From assembly GCF_007003975.1 (NCBI RefSeq), contig NZ_VFTC01000007.1, forward strand, positions 62,001-126,000: 64,000 nt of DNA, in the 5' to 3' direction. Position 1 is the stretch's first letter; every line of letters starts with the position of its first letter. The notes beneath the pieces were generated by a model. It had not been told where the DNA came from. It saw only the letters and a list, made by a program, of their open reading frames with translations, and made no database searches. The stretch comes from Mesorhizobium sp. WSM4306 (lineage in GTDB: Bacteria > Pseudomonadota > Alphaproteobacteria > Rhizobiales > Rhizobiaceae). A program made the translations under genes and the position numbers. Of the stretch, positions 27,107 through 36,768 are shown piece by piece.

Positions 27107-27934
27107 TCAGGTAATGCGCTGTATGCTCGCGGCGATCTCTTCCGGCTCGAACACCCGCTTCCAGTCGTCGCGCATCAAGACCGGCTTGCCAAATTCGATA
27201 GCCTTGTTGCAGGCGTCCGAGAAAACGCCCTTGGTTTCGCCGAAGATGACCGCGCCAAGCACATTCATATGGCCGAGCAGGAAATCGAGCGCGGCTTGCT
27301 TGTCGACACCGCGCGCCACGACCTCGTCGACGGCTTCCTTCATGACGACGAGCAGTGACGCGCACACCGTCTCCGAAAGCCCGGGCTCCAGCAACGCCAT
27401 CTGATCGACAGTGACACGGTGCGAGCGCATCACCGGCGCCCAGATGATCTTGGCGATCGCCTCGCCCTTGGCGTAATCCGCTTCCGGGCCCTGCATCAGC
27501 GCGCTGACCATATGCTGTTTGGCCTTGACGCCGCCAAAATAGTCTTTTTTGGCCGCCATGTCGGTCTCGTCGTTGAAGATCGGCGGATGGCAGGGATGGG
27601 TGACGAAATAGGTCAGGTCCGGCCGCTGCGGCAAATGGCCGGCGAACGGTGCGGCGGCATCGAGCACGATGACCATCGTGCCCGATGCAAGCTTGCTCTC
27701 GATGCTGGCCGCCACCTTGCCGATATGCGTATCGGGCACGGCCAGGATCACCACATCGGCGCCTTTGAGCGCTTCATCGGCGCTGACGGCATCGAAGCCC
27801 AGCCCCGACTTCAGCCGCTCGCGGCCGGCATCGCTGACCTCGACATGGCGTATCGTATAGGGCGAACCGCGAAAATTGGTCGACAGGCGGTACCCCATCT
27901 TCCCGCCGGCACCGAACAGCGCAATCGTCGTCAT
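27107..27934 (-). CDS. apnO: ApnO, D-apionate oxidoisomerase
   Basis: A 275-residue NAD(P)-binding protein. The N-terminal Rossmann motif is IALFGAGGKMGYRL, and the C-terminal half is the phosphogluconate-dehydrogenase-like helical domain (PF16896 type), with FVTHPCHPPIFNDE and LEPGLSETVCASL. In the apiose work this family oxidises and isomerises D-apionate to 3-oxo-isoapionate, the substrate of OiaK. A GGGAGTAGGG site precedes the ATG. It is transcribed alone, with its own TGGTAT site upstream, so it joins the regulon without being in either operon. Confidence 0.85.
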   Translation of the reverse strand: MTTIALFGAGGKMGYRLSTNFRGSPYTIRHVEVSDAGRERLKSGLGFDAVSADEALKGADVVILAVPDTHIGKVAASIESKLASGTMVIVLDAAAPFAGHLPQRPDLTYFVTHPCHPPIFNDETDMAAKKDYFGGVKAKQHMVSALMQGPEADYAKGEAIAKIIWAPVMRSHRVTVDQMALLEPGLSETVCASLLVVMKEAVDEVVARGVDKQAALDFLLGHMNVLGAVIFGETKGVFSDACNKAIEFGKPVLMRDDWKRVFEPEEIAASIQRIT

Positions 27935-28561
27935 GTATCCCTACTCCCGATCTTTAAACGACGGCCACGCCGATCGTCATGTTATTAACTGGTATAATCA
28001 CATTACCACGCTTTAGCAAGTTGAATAGGCCGAGAATTTGCCCAAACTAGAGCCCCGTTGCCACGCTTTGCCAGACGTTCGATGCCCACGCTCTGGACGT
28101 CTGCGAGGTCATTTTCTCGGGTGCTCGCGGCGATCCGGACGTTGCATTTTCTCTACGTGTACGGCAGCCTGAGGTGTCGGTAGCTAATTAGCCGACCCAT
28201 ATCCTTCGTGCGATCTCGTATGGTCTGGCGAACCCGAAAACAACGAACGGGATTGATTGCTGGCTCGACATACCAATTTAGCCCGAGTTGCCCCAGGACT
28301 CACTTTGTGAATGGCCGAAATGTGGCCGGAAACGGACGGTCCGCTTTCGGAGCAGCCCAAAGAGAAAGCGGTATTTTGGGCCCGAAATCGCTCTTGGCCG
28401 AGGATTGCATTCTTCAGAAGACGGTGGACGAATGAGATAGGGGCAACCTTTGGGGCCTGAAACCCTAAGATCAACGCGGTCCCGGGGCAAAGCAATCGAT
28501 GATGATGGGTTGCACGGAGCGGGCAGATCAAACAGCCAATCTTAGCGAGGATGCGACGAAT
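27935..28561. other. Long non-coding stretch upstream of apnO
   Basis: A 627-bp region between apnO and the amino-acid permease gene. The left part holds the apnO promoter and the operator-like palindrome. The rest shows only short unsupported frames with no ribosome sites or recognisable protein; it may be decayed coding sequence. I see no tRNA or repeat. Confidence 0.4.
27990..28008. promoter_or_regulatory. Candidate FadR-type operator upstream of apnO
   Basis: TGGTATAATCACATTACCA, an imperfect palindrome with TGGTA/TACCA arms, 56 bp before the apnO start. It is the most complete of the three sites and has the form of a FadR-subfamily operator. Confidence 0.6.
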
Positions 28562-29287
28562 TCACGGTAGATCGACTTGGGTGAGCGCTACCGGTTTCCG
28601 ACGAGAAGACGTCTCGTGCCGCATGAGAACGCGTTCAATGACGCGGACAATCGCGATCAGTAGCAGGTTGATCACCAGGTAGAGTACCCCGGCAATGGCG
28701 AATATCTCGAAGATCGCGAAGGTCTGGCTCATGAGCCGCTTGGCGTAACCGGTGATTTCGAGCACCGTGATCGTCGAGGCGAGGCTGGTGCCTTTGACGA
28801 CAAGGATCAGCTCGTTGCCATAGGCCGGCAGTGCCTGGCGGATGGCGAGCGGGAACTCGATGCGGCGGAACCGCAGCATGCGCGACATGCCGCACGCCTG
28901 GGCTGCTTCGACGAGACCGACCGGAACCGACATCAATCCGCCGCGCAGGATTTCTGACGTGTAGGCGGCCGTATTCACTGCAAGCGCCAGCACGGCACAG
29001 CGCGCGCCGTCGCTGATCACCCACCACAAAGCCGCATTGTCCTTGATCAGCGAAAGCTGGCCAAGCCCGTAGTAGAACAGGAATATCTGCACCAGCAGCG
29101 GAGTCCCGCGAAAGACATTGCTGTAGTATTTGGCGAAACCTGACAACAGCCGGTTCGACGATAGCCGCATCAGAGCCAGACCGAGGCCCAGATTGAAGCC
29201 GATCAGCACCGAAACGAAGGTCAGCGCCGCCGTGACCCCTAGGCCCTTCAGCAGACCGGGAACCGCAAGCTGGATGAGGTCTATCAT
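28562..29287 (-). CDS. Polar amino acid ABC permease (HisM/OccM type)
   Basis: A 241-residue inner-membrane permease of the HisM/HisQ family, with about five hydrophobic helices and the conserved cytoplasmic loop EAAQACGMSRMLRFRRIEFPLAIRQALPAYGNELI that contacts the ATPase. It pairs with the permease encoded just upstream (4-bp overlap at 29284-29287). It is the last gene of the Rieske/aminotransferase operon, whose binding protein and fused ATPase complete the importer. Likely ligands are polar or modified amino acids. Confidence 0.85.
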   Translation of the reverse strand: MIDLIQLAVPGLLKGLGVTAALTFVSVLIGFNLGLGLALMRLSSNRLLSGFAKYYSNVFRGTPLLVQIFLFYYGLGQLSLIKDNAALWWVISDGARCAVLALAVNTAAYTSEILRGGLMSVPVGLVEAAQACGMSRMLRFRRIEFPLAIRQALPAYGNELILVVKGTSLASTITVLEITGYAKRLMSQTFAIFEIFAIAGVLYLVINLLLIAIVRVIERVLMRHETSSRRKPVALTQVDLP

Positions 29288-29997
29288 ACTGCTTTTCTCG
29301 TCCGCAGCCTTAGCAGGCGTTCGATCCCGTCGAAGCCGGCCTGGCTTACAAGGGTGATGAGGAGATAAACCGCCGCTGCGATCAGGTAGAAAATAAACGG
29401 ATGGCGCGTGGAATTCGCGCCGATGAAGGAAATGCGCATCAACTCCTGAAGACCGACCACGGAAACCAGGGCAGTGTCCTTGATCGTCGTCTGCCAGACA
29501 TTGTTGATGCCGGGAACCGCGATGCGCAGCATCTGCGGTGCGATGATGCGGCGAAAGATCCGCCCACCCGACAGTCCCAGCGCGCGAGCAGCCTCGATAT
29601 GCCCATCGGGGATCGCGCTAAGTGCCCCGCGCACGACCTCGGTCGAATAGGCGCCGGAGATCGCGCCGATGGCGATGACCGCGATGACGAACGCATAGCC
29701 GCTCTCCGCGACACCGGCATAGCCGAACGCTGTCACGACCTTGGTCACGAATTCAACCGAACTGAAGAACAAGAGATAGATAATGAGCAATTCGGGCACG
29801 CCACGCACCAGCGAGGTATAGGCATCGACCAACAGCGAAAGCGGAAATATCCGGGCCCATTTAATGAGACCGCAGACGATGCCGATCACCAGACCGGCCG
29901 CCATGCTGACGAAACCGACGAGGATCGTTATTGACGCGCCGCGCAGGATGGCGGTGACCCAACCCGCTTCCCAAACCTGCCAGAGACCGAATTCCAT
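29284..29997 (-). CDS. Polar amino acid ABC permease (HisQ/OccQ type)
   Basis: A 237-residue permease starting MEFGLWQVWEAGWV, with the EAA loop HIEAARALGLSGGRIFRRIIAPQMLRIAVPGINNVW. The ATG at 29997 has an AGGG site; a longer upstream frame is not supported. It is the first of two permeases and follows the binding-protein gene after a 78-bp gap containing a strong hairpin. Histidine, arginine/ornithine and opine importers have this two-permease design. Confidence 0.85.
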   Translation of the reverse strand: MEFGLWQVWEAGWVTAILRGASITILVGFVSMAAGLVIGIVCGLIKWARIFPLSLLVDAYTSLVRGVPELLIIYLLFFSSVEFVTKVVTAFGYAGVAESGYAFVIAVIAIGAISGAYSTEVVRGALSAIPDGHIEAARALGLSGGRIFRRIIAPQMLRIAVPGINNVWQTTIKDTALVSVVGLQELMRISFIGANSTRHPFIFYLIAAAVYLLITLVSQAGFDGIERLLRLRTRKAV

Positions 29998-30030
29998 ATG
30001 AGTTGCCCTAAATGTGCCGCGTGAATGAGA

Positions 30031-30060
30031 CGCATGCGCCCGGCAGCCCGGACGCATGCG
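30031..30060. promoter_or_regulatory. Intercistronic hairpin after the amino-acid-binding-protein gene
   Basis: Two copies of the self-complementary CGCATGCG flank CCGG-CAGC-CCGG, giving a 13-position stem with one mismatch and a 4-nt loop. It lies 15 bp past the binding-protein stop and before the permease genes. Confidence 0.65.
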
Positions 30061-30075
30061 AGAGCTTTTCAGCGT

Positions 30076-30873
30076 TTATTTGCAAGGCCGGGAGATGTCG
30101 GTCTTGAACCATTTCTGGCTGGCCTTGCCGACGGAGCCGTCGGCGATCAACTCGCAAAGCGCCTCGTCGATCTTGGCCTTGAGCTCCGTGTTGTCCTGCG
30201 CAATGCCGACGCCGATTCCTTCCCCAAGCGTCGGATCGAACGTGCTCTTGATATCGACGCCGACCAGTTGGAAATTCTTTCCGTCCGGCTTGTCCAGAAA
30301 GTCCTGCAATGCGGATTTATCTGCGAAAGCAGTGTCGATACGGCCGCTCGCGAGGTCGATCTGCATTTGATCCAGCGTATCGTAGGTCTTCAGGTCGGCA
30401 TTCGGCGCACGCTTCTCGAGGAAATGCGCGTGAGTGGTGCCGGCCTGCACGCCGGCCTTCTTGCCGTCAAGCGCTTTCAGCAACGTGTCGACATCGGTGA
30501 TCGCGGCGAGATCAGAACCTTTGGCTGCAACGAAGGTGTTGGCCAGTTCGGCGTATCCAACGCTGAAATTGATCTCCTTCTTGCGGTCGGCGGTGATCGA
30601 CATGCCCGAGATGATGACATCGAAACGCTTGGCCTTCAGTGCCGGGATCAACCCGTCGAACGCCTGCACGACGAAATGGCACTTCACTTCAAGCTTGGTG
30701 CAGAGCAAGGCGCCGACATCGGCGTCGAAGCCGGTGACATTGCCGTTGGCGTCGGACATGCTCCAAGGCGGGTAGGCGCCTTCCGTGCCGATGGACAGCT
30801 CGCCTTCGGCCGCCAACGCGCTGCCCATGGTTCCCGTGAGGAAGGCGAGCAGCGTCAAGACTTTCAGTTTCAT
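30076..30873 (-). CDS. Periplasmic polar-amino-acid-binding protein (HisJ/OccT type)
   Basis: A 265-residue SBP_bac_3 protein. The signal peptide is about residues 1-22 ([22 protein letters not shown]). The mature part has [30 protein letters not shown] and the conserved [19 protein letters not shown]. This lysine/arginine/ornithine/histidine/opine-binding family uses these regions to grip the alpha-amino and carboxyl groups. An AGGGG site precedes the ATG. It sits between the ATPase fusion gene and the permeases. The ligand is unknown; the operon suggests a modified amino acid. Confidence 0.85.
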   Translation of the reverse strand: MKLKVLTLLAFLTGTMGSALAAEGELSIGTEGAYPPWSMSDANGNVTGFDADVGALLCTKLEVKCHFVVQAFDGLIPALKAKRFDVIISGMSITADRKKEINFSVGYAELANTFVAAKGSDLAAITDVDTLLKALDGKKAGVQAGTTHAHFLEKRAPNADLKTYDTLDQMQIDLASGRIDTAFADKSALQDFLDKPDGKNFQLVGVDIKSTFDPTLGEGIGVGIAQDNTELKAKIDEALCELIADGSVGKASQKWFKTDISRPCK

Positions 30874-30946
30874 ATCAGTTCCCCTTGTTGTTGGTCTTCA
30901 TCGCAATTGTCCGGTCCGAACCGGACGCTTCGAGGATGCGGCTTCC

Positions 30947-32989
30947 TCACAGTGTCCGGGCCAGGAATTGGCGCAGACGCTCCGAGCGCGGACTGCCGAA
31001 CAGCTCCGCTGGCGCACCCTCTTCCTCCACCTTTCCCTGGTGGAGAAACAGAACCTTGTGGGAGACCTCGCGCGCGAACTGCATCTCATGCGTCACGAGG
31101 ATCATGGTGTTGCCTTCCTCCGCCAGCTGGCGGATCACGCGCAGCACCTCGCCGACCAGTTCAGGATCGAGCGCCGAAGTCGGCTCGTCGAAGAGGATTA
31201 CCTTGGGCCGCATCGCCAGCGTGCGGGCGATCGCCGCCCGCTGCTGCTGGCCGCCGGACAACTGGCCGGGATAGTGGGCATGCTTGTCGGCGAGCCCGAC
31301 CTTCTTCAGCAAGGCGTGCGCGTGTTCGATGGCCTTCTCGCGCGGCTCCTTCAGCACATGCCGGGGCGCCTCGATGATGTTTTCCACCACCGTCATGTGC
31401 GGCCATAGATTGAAGTTCTGGAACACCATGCCGACGCGGGCGCGGATCCGCTCGACCTGCGCCATGTCGGCCGGCCCAAGACGGCCGTTCGACACCGGCT
31501 TCATCTTGATTACCTCGCCGTCGATGGCGACCTTTCCGCCGTCCGGCTGTTCCAGAAGATTGATGCAGCGCAGGAATGTGCTCTTGCCCGAGCCTGACGA
31601 GCCGATCATGGAAATCACTTCGCCGGCGTGAGCGGTAAGATTGACGCCCTTCAACACCAGAAGCGAGCCGAAGCTCTTGTGAAGCTCGTCGATCTGTACG
31701 GCCGGCGTCGTGATCTTCGCTTCGACGGCGGGCGCCGGATCGGCAACCTCAGCGCGAACGGTGGGCGGCGACGGTTCGCCTTTGATGGCTTCGTCCTGAT
31801 CCAGCTCGACAGCCTTCAGGTCCGCCAGCGCACGGTCGAAATGGCGCAGGCTGCTGGACAGGCAGGCGCGCTGCCAATCCGGATCATCCGGAATGAAGGC
31901 CGAGCCCAGCGTTTCCCGGATCCGCTTGCCGAGCGGTGAATCGAGCTTGCCGAACAGATGCAGCCAGTTGTCGGCCTGCACCGCTTCCATGACGGCCGGC
32001 CCTTCCAGGGTGCCGCATTCGACGACAAGCGGCAGCACGCGCGCGTTCGGCATTGCCTTGCGCACGGCGTCCGAGACATAGCCGGTCGCCGTCGCCGCGA
32101 TGCCGGTACCTGTCTTGGCGCCCGGGCCTGTCAGCACGGTCGTCAGCGCTGGCCCGAAGATGGATTTGCCCCAGGCAAGACCGGCATGCTCGGAACTCGC
32201 CACCGAAAGCAGTGCCGGATAACCGTAGGGCCCTGCTCCCGTATGCAGGTCGAAGACGATGGCCCGCCGCGCTTCCGCGGCAAAGGTCTTCAGGATTTCG
32301 TTCAACGTCCGGTTCGACCAGACAGGGCCGCCGCCGCCATAGAACATCCCGTCGGCGAACTCATATTGGCCTGCCTCGATAATCGCCGCCAGCCCGGCGT
32401 GCCCAAGCCTCTTGCGCGCCGCGGCGAGCTTCTCGTCAGCCGCTATTCGATCCGGCCCTTCCCACTCGCGGTATGCCAAGGCGTCGTGGAGACCGGCATA
32501 GCCGTTGTTGACCGGAGCACTCGCCGACCAGTCGATGAAGTTGCGGTTGAGGTCGACATTGTCTTCGTTGACGCGCCGCGACCACGCGGTGCCCCAGGGA
32601 TTGATGAGATGGATGGCAAGGATCGCGGTGTCGTCAGGCAAGCGCCGCAGATTTTTCTGGCCAAGCCAGGCGGTTTGGCAGGTCGAGCCGAACGGCCCCT
32701 CGACACCATGCGTGCCCGAGATGATCACGATCAACTTGCGCGCATCGCGTCGGCCCAGCAGCGCCACATCTGTCGCCAGCGCCTCGCCATCCGGTCCGTT
32801 CAGCGGGTGAACATACTCAGACAGTTCCGCGCCCGCCCGCTCCGCCGCTTCGCGAAAGCCCTGGCGCAAGGCGGCGAAATCACAGGCATAGGCTGGTGCC
32901 GGCTCATCATGGCGCATCGATCCCACGGGACGTCGGGTGGTTGCGGTCAATCCATTCATTCCCTGCGGTTGCGGCATAGGGCTACTCAT
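30947..32989 (-). CDS. Fusion: DUF2817 metallohydrolase + amino acid ABC ATPase
   Basis: One continuous frame of about 680 residues with two unrelated domains. Residues about 30-400 are a DUF2817, M14-carboxypeptidase-like hydrolase: HxxE zinc motif at His94/Glu97 ([11 protein letters not shown]), third ligand His249 (DLHTGAGP) and a probable catalytic Glu324 (VVECGT). A linker rich in Ala/Pro/Glu follows. Residues about 428-680 are a GlnQ/HisP-type ATPase: Walker [10 protein letters not shown] (463-471), LSGGQQQR, Walker [15 protein letters not shown]. The start is uncertain: ATG 32989 overlaps the upstream stop; ATG 32914 is also possible. It supplies the importer ATPase. Tethering a cytoplasmic hydrolase to it is unusual. 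Confidence 0.8.
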   Translation of the reverse strand: MSSPMPQPQGMNGLTATTRRPVGSMRHDEPAPAYACDFAALRQGFREAAERAGAELSEYVHPLNGPDGEALATDVALLGRRDARKLIVIISGTHGVEGPFGSTCQTAWLGQKNLRRLPDDTAILAIHLINPWGTAWSRRVNEDNVDLNRNFIDWSASAPVNNGYAGLHDALAYREWEGPDRIAADEKLAAARKRLGHAGLAAIIEAGQYEFADGMFYGGGGPVWSNRTLNEILKTFAAEARRAIVFDLHTGAGPYGYPALLSVASSEHAGLAWGKSIFGPALTTVLTGPGAKTGTGIAATATGYVSDAVRKAMPNARVLPLVVECGTLEGPAVMEAVQADNWLHLFGKLDSPLGKRIRETLGSAFIPDDPDWQRACLSSSLRHFDRALADLKAVELDQDEAIKGEPSPPTVRAEVADPAPAVEAKITTPAVQIDELHKSFGSLLVLKGVNLTAHAGEVISMIGSSGSGKSTFLRCINLLEQPDGGKVAIDGEVIKMKPVSNGRLGPADMAQVERIRARVGMVFQNFNLWPHMTVVENIIEAPRHVLKEPREKAIEHAHALLKKVGLADKHAHYPGQLSGGQQQRAAIARTLAMRPKVILFDEPTSALDPELVGEVLRVIRQLAEEGNTMILVTHEMQFAREVSHKVLFLHQGKVEEEGAPAELFGSPRSERLRQFLARTL

Positions 32990-34475
32990 CGTTGAGGTCG
33001 CTCGCGTTGGTGAGGGGCAATCGGTGCTCATTGCCGGAAAGGGACGGCCTGTAGGACCGGACAAACCAGGCATCGCGGGGAAGCACCTTGTCGGGGTTCA
33101 TGATCGACTGCTCGTCCAGCGCTCGTTTCACCCGCTCCATCGCGTCGAGCTTTGTCGGGTCAGCTGTCGCCAGCAAGGAATGGATACGCTTTGACCCAAC
33201 ACCGTGCTCGGCGGAAAAGGAACCGCCAATCTCCCGGAGCTGTTGATAAAGAACGCACTCGACAGCCTCCGCGACGTTAGGCGCCAGCGGGCCCTTCCGG
33301 TTGAGGATGATGTGCAGGTTCCCATCGGCGAGATGTCCGAAGACATAGGGTGCAAGACCCGGTTCGACGGCGGCGAGCCCGGGCAGGATTCTGTCGAGAT
33401 AGGCCGGAATTTCCGACAATGGCACAGACACGTCGAACGAAGGCGCCTGGGGATGAGCGCGGTAGAGCACGCTGGTGTCCTCGCGCAGCCGCCACAGCTC
33501 GCCTTCCTGCCGCCGCGAGTCGGCGATGATGCCGGTCGCTTCGGGATGCTGCTGCACCGTCTCCAAATAGATCCGCTCGATGTCCTCGCGCAGTGCATTT
33601 TCGTGCGCCCCGCCAAGCGACAGCAGCAGGAACAGCGGCTGATCGAGTGGCACGCTGGGTTCAGACCATTCATGCGCGGCGGCGGCCAGGCCGAAGTACG
33701 AGGTCCACATCGCCTCGGCCGCGCGCAGATGCCCGGCGTCGGATTCAAGCGCCAGCCGAATTGTCCGCAGGGCCGCCTCGACCGACGGCAGTCCGAACAG
33801 CGCGGTCGCTGTGGCGCGCGGGGAAGGATCGAGCTTGACGGCCACTCGGGTGACGATGCCGAGCGTGCCCTCGGCGCCGATAAACAGATGCTTCAGGTCA
33901 TACCCGGCTGAATTCTTCACCACCCGGGTCAGGTCGGAATAGACCGATCCGTCGGCCAGCACGGCCTCGAGGCCAAGCACGCGGTGGCGCATGACGCCGT
34001 TGCGAAAGGCCATCACCCCACCGGCGTTGGTCGACACCATGCCGCCGATCGTCGCCGAGCCGCGCGCGGCTAGGTCGATGCCCGGCTCCAGCCGGTGTTC
34101 GAGCGCGACCGTCTGCAAGGCTTCGAGGGTGACCCCGGCCCCGACCACCGCCACGCGTTCAAGCGGTTCGAGCCGCTCGATGCGGTTCATGCGCGCCATC
34201 GAAAGAACGATCTCGCCTGGCCACGAAACGTCGCCGCCGACCAGGCCCGTCTTCCCGCCTTGCGGCACCACCGAAACCTCGTTCTGGCGGCAGATGCGCA
34301 CCACCGCCGCGATCTCGGCGGTCGATGAAGGCGTGACGACGATGCCGGCGCCACAATCCGCGTCACTGGTGCGTACGTTCGCGGCGCCAACGACGTCGCG
34401 GATCGCGTCGACGACCGAAAGCGGCACCGCTTGTTCGTCCCGGTTCGTTTTCCTTGGAGACACGAGGCCGCTCAT
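32982..34475 (-). CDS. GlcD-like FAD-binding oxidase / D-2-hydroxyacid dehydrogenase
   Basis: A 497-residue VAO-family flavoprotein. The FAD_binding_4 half has VVPQGGKTGLVGGDV and GATIGGMVSTNAGG-like sequence (RGSATIGGMVSTNAGGVMAF); the FAD-oxidase C half ends with EHGVGSKRIHSLLA. Family members oxidise D-lactate, glycolate or D-2-hydroxyglutarate to the 2-oxo acid. Its gene overlaps both neighbours (4 bp with the aminotransferase, 8 bp with the fusion gene). With a HisC-like aminotransferase it could handle a 2-hydroxy/2-oxo acid derived from the imported compound; the substrate is not determinable here. Confidence 0.8.
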   Translation of the reverse strand: MSGLVSPRKTNRDEQAVPLSVVDAIRDVVGAANVRTSDADCGAGIVVTPSSTAEIAAVVRICRQNEVSVVPQGGKTGLVGGDVSWPGEIVLSMARMNRIERLEPLERVAVVGAGVTLEALQTVALEHRLEPGIDLAARGSATIGGMVSTNAGGVMAFRNGVMRHRVLGLEAVLADGSVYSDLTRVVKNSAGYDLKHLFIGAEGTLGIVTRVAVKLDPSPRATATALFGLPSVEAALRTIRLALESDAGHLRAAEAMWTSYFGLAAAAHEWSEPSVPLDQPLFLLLSLGGAHENALREDIERIYLETVQQHPEATGIIADSRRQEGELWRLREDTSVLYRAHPQAPSFDVSVPLSEIPAYLDRILPGLAAVEPGLAPYVFGHLADGNLHIILNRKGPLAPNVAEAVECVLYQQLREIGGSFSAEHGVGSKRIHSLLATADPTKLDAMERVKRALDEQSIMNPDKVLPRDAWFVRSYRPSLSGNEHRLPLTNASDLNDE

Positions 34476-35593
34476 TGCGCCATCAACCCCTGAAGCGCTG
34501 CGATCAGCCGGTTATTGTCAGCCGGCAGCCCGATAGTGGCGCGCAGATAGTGCTCATAGCCGGCTTCGCGCCACGCCTTGACAATGATCCCCTGCTCAAT
34601 GAGGGCAGCGGCAAGGCTCGAACTGTCGCCTTTGCAGTCAAAGAACAGGAAGTTTGTCTGCGACTGCGCGACCCGCAGGCCAAGGTCGGCAAGCCGGGCG
34701 GCGGTGCGCACGCGCTCGGCCCTGACGCGGTCGGCCGACGCCTTCATCCAGCTTTCGTCGGCGAGTGCCGCGATGGCCGCGGTCTGCGCCGCCGCATTGA
34801 CGTTGAATGGCGTCTTGGCCGCGGCAATCACTCTTGCCAGCTCGAGGCCGGAGCAGATGGCATAGCCGACGCGCAAACCCGCCAGACCGTAGGCTTTCGA
34901 GAATGTCCGCAGCACCACGTGGTCGATGCCGCTGTCGCGCAGGACCTCGATGCCGTCGGGTGCGCCGGAATCGGCGAATTCGAAATAGGCTTCGTCGAGC
35001 ACAAGAAGGGTGCCTGGCCGTACCGCGCCGATCAGCCGTTGCAGGCTGGAATGGTCGAGCCCCGGCCCAACCGGGTTCCAGGGCGAGGATATGAAAACGA
35101 CACGTGGCCTGGCGGCGATCGCCGTTTCGAGCGCGGCAATGTGGAACCCCATGTCGGGTGTCATCGCGATCTTGATGACATCGGCCCCTGCCGCAAGGGG
35201 TTCTATCTCATGCAAGCCGAAGCTCGGCACCGTGGTGACGACGGAGGCGCCCGGCACCAGGACGGCGCGCGATATAGCGGCAATCATCTCCTCGGAGCCG
35301 TTGCCGGCAACGATCAGCCCGGGATCGACACTGAGTCTTTCGCCAAGTGCTGCTCGCAACGCCGTGCAGGCCGGATCGGCATAGCGCCATGGTTCGAAGG
35401 ATGAGGAGGACAATGCGGCCATGACGGCTGGAGAGCAGCCATCCGGGTTCTCGTTGCTGGCCAGCCGGGCAATGTCGTGACGGCCACTCAGCTTGCGTGC
35501 CATCGCGATGTTCATGCCGGCATTGTAAGGCGGCAAGGCCGCGATATGCGGATTGAGCGGCAGGCTCGACGCTGGTTTGACCGACTGTTCCAA
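34472..35593 (-). CDS. HisC-like PLP-dependent aminotransferase
   Basis: A 373-residue fold-type I aminotransferase of the histidinol-phosphate aminotransferase family. The PLP-binding Lys233 is in TFSKAYGLAGLRVGYA; NPVG at about 173 and the acidic LVLDEAYFEF are also present. No other his genes are near, and the context (Rieske oxygenase, FAD oxidase, amino-acid importer) points to a catabolic role on an imported amino acid or imidazole/aromatic analogue rather than histidine synthesis. It follows the reductase gene by 47 bp and overlaps the next gene by ATGA. Confidence 0.8.
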   Translation of the reverse strand: MEQSVKPASSLPLNPHIAALPPYNAGMNIAMARKLSGRHDIARLASNENPDGCSPAVMAALSSSSFEPWRYADPACTALRAALGERLSVDPGLIVAGNGSEEMIAAISRAVLVPGASVVTTVPSFGLHEIEPLAAGADVIKIAMTPDMGFHIAALETAIAARPRVVFISSPWNPVGPGLDHSSLQRLIGAVRPGTLLVLDEAYFEFADSGAPDGIEVLRDSGIDHVVLRTFSKAYGLAGLRVGYAICSGLELARVIAAAKTPFNVNAAAQTAAIAALADESWMKASADRVRAERVRTAARLADLGLRVAQSQTNFLFFDCKGDSSSLAAALIEQGIIVKAWREAGYEHYLRATIGLPADNNRLIAALQGLMAQ

Positions 35594-35640
35594 ATCCCGA
35601 CTTCCGTTTCCCCGCGCCCATGCGCGGCATCACGATCTTG

Positions 35641-36768
35641 TCAAATATCCAGGACGACTGATTCGCTCGGCCTGGAGCAGCACAGCAGCACTTCGCCTGC
35701 TCCCAGCTCGTCCAGCGGTTCTTCGAAATAGGCGACTTCACCCGAAACCAACCGCGACTTGCATGTGCCGCAGATGCCGGACCGGCAGCTAAATTCCGGC
35801 GCCAGACCCTGATCCTCGGCAAAGTCGAGGAGCGATGCCGCCTTGCCATCCCAGACCGCCGTCAGGCCCGATTTTCGGAACTCCACAGTGGCCACCTCGC
35901 CCGCCGGCTCGATCCGTGCCTGCTGCGCCAGCGCAGCAGGGGCTCGGGCGGCATCAGGCTCCAGCACTGTTGCCGGGCCGAAAAATTCGTAGGCGATGCG
36001 ATGCTTCGGCACGCCAAGCTCGCGCAGCATGCCGTAGATCGCCTGCATGAACGGAGGCGGGCCGCAAAGGTAGAAATCATAGTCGTCGATCGGCAGCAGG
36101 CGCTGCAGCACATCCTTCGAAATCATGCCTTCGCTGTGGAAGTGCCCGTCGGCCCTGTCGCGCTCCGACGGGGACCGGTAACAGTAGTGAGCGCGCAGGC
36201 CAGGCCGTGTCGCGACAAGGCCCGCGACCTCATCGCGCAAGGCATGCACGTCGCCGTTCTCGCAGGCGTGAATGAAGACGACACGGCGATCCGGGATGGG
36301 AGCCAGCGCATGCAGCATCGATACCATCGGCGTCAGCCCAACGCCGCCGCTGAGCAACACCACCGGACGGCTGCTGGCCTTGTCGAGCACGAAATCGCCG
36401 CGTGGCCCTTCGGCCTGGAGTACATCGCCGACGTCGATCCGGTCATGCAGGAAGCACGAGCTTGCTCCGTCGGGCAGACCCGGCGCGGGTGCTGCTTCAC
36501 GCTTCACGCTGATCCGGTAGCGCCCCTTGGCGGCCGGGGAACAGGAGACGCTGTAGTTGCGCAGCACATATGCCTTTTCGCTGGCTCCCCGCGGCATGGG
36601 TATCTTGAACACCAGGAACTGCCCTGGCTCGAAGTCGCGCCAGTCCTCTGGATTCACCGGCTCGATATGGAACGACGTGATGATGGCGCTTTCGCGCACC
36701 TTCGCGACCACCTTCAGGTCGCGAAATCCGCTTCTTGCGATAGTGTCGCGAGCGGTGAATGCGTTCAT
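35641..36768 (-). CDS. Oxygenase reductase: FAD/NAD(P)H domain plus C-terminal [2Fe-2S] ferredoxin
   Basis: A 375-residue electron-transfer protein. The flavin domain has the RNYSVS motif; the nucleotide domain has VLLSGGVGLTPMVSML and FYLCGPPPFMQ; a plant-type ferredoxin closes the protein with Cys328, Cys333, Cys336 and a fourth Cys at 363/364. This order (FAD, NAD, ferredoxin) is that of GbcB/CntB- and VanB-like partners of Rieske oxygenases. It overlaps the Rieske gene by 4 bp, so the two are surely a pair. Electrons would pass from NAD(P)H to the oxygenase. Confidence 0.88.
   Translation of the reverse strand: MNAFTARDTIARSGFRDLKVVAKVRESAIITSFHIEPVNPEDWRDFEPGQFLVFKIPMPRGASEKAYVLRNYSVSCSPAAKGRYRISVKREAAPAPGLPDGASSCFLHDRIDVGDVLQAEGPRGDFVLDKASSRPVVLLSGGVGLTPMVSMLHALAPIPDRRVVFIHACENGDVHALRDEVAGLVATRPGLRAHYCYRSPSERDRADGHFHSEGMISKDVLQRLLPIDDYDFYLCGPPPFMQAIYGMLRELGVPKHRIAYEFFGPATVLEPDAARAPAALAQQARIEPAGEVATVEFRKSGLTAVWDGKAASLLDFAEDQGLAPEFSCRSGICGTCKSRLVSGEVAYFEEPLDELGAGEVLLCCSRPSESVVLDI

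Noticed and set aside
28208..28490. Small overlapping frames in the gap after apnO
   Set aside because: They lack ribosome sites, overlap each other on both strands and resemble no family I know.
34472..35593. Histidine biosynthesis gene hisC
   Set aside because: The gene is embedded in a catabolic operon with a Rieske oxygenase and importer, and no other his gene is present.
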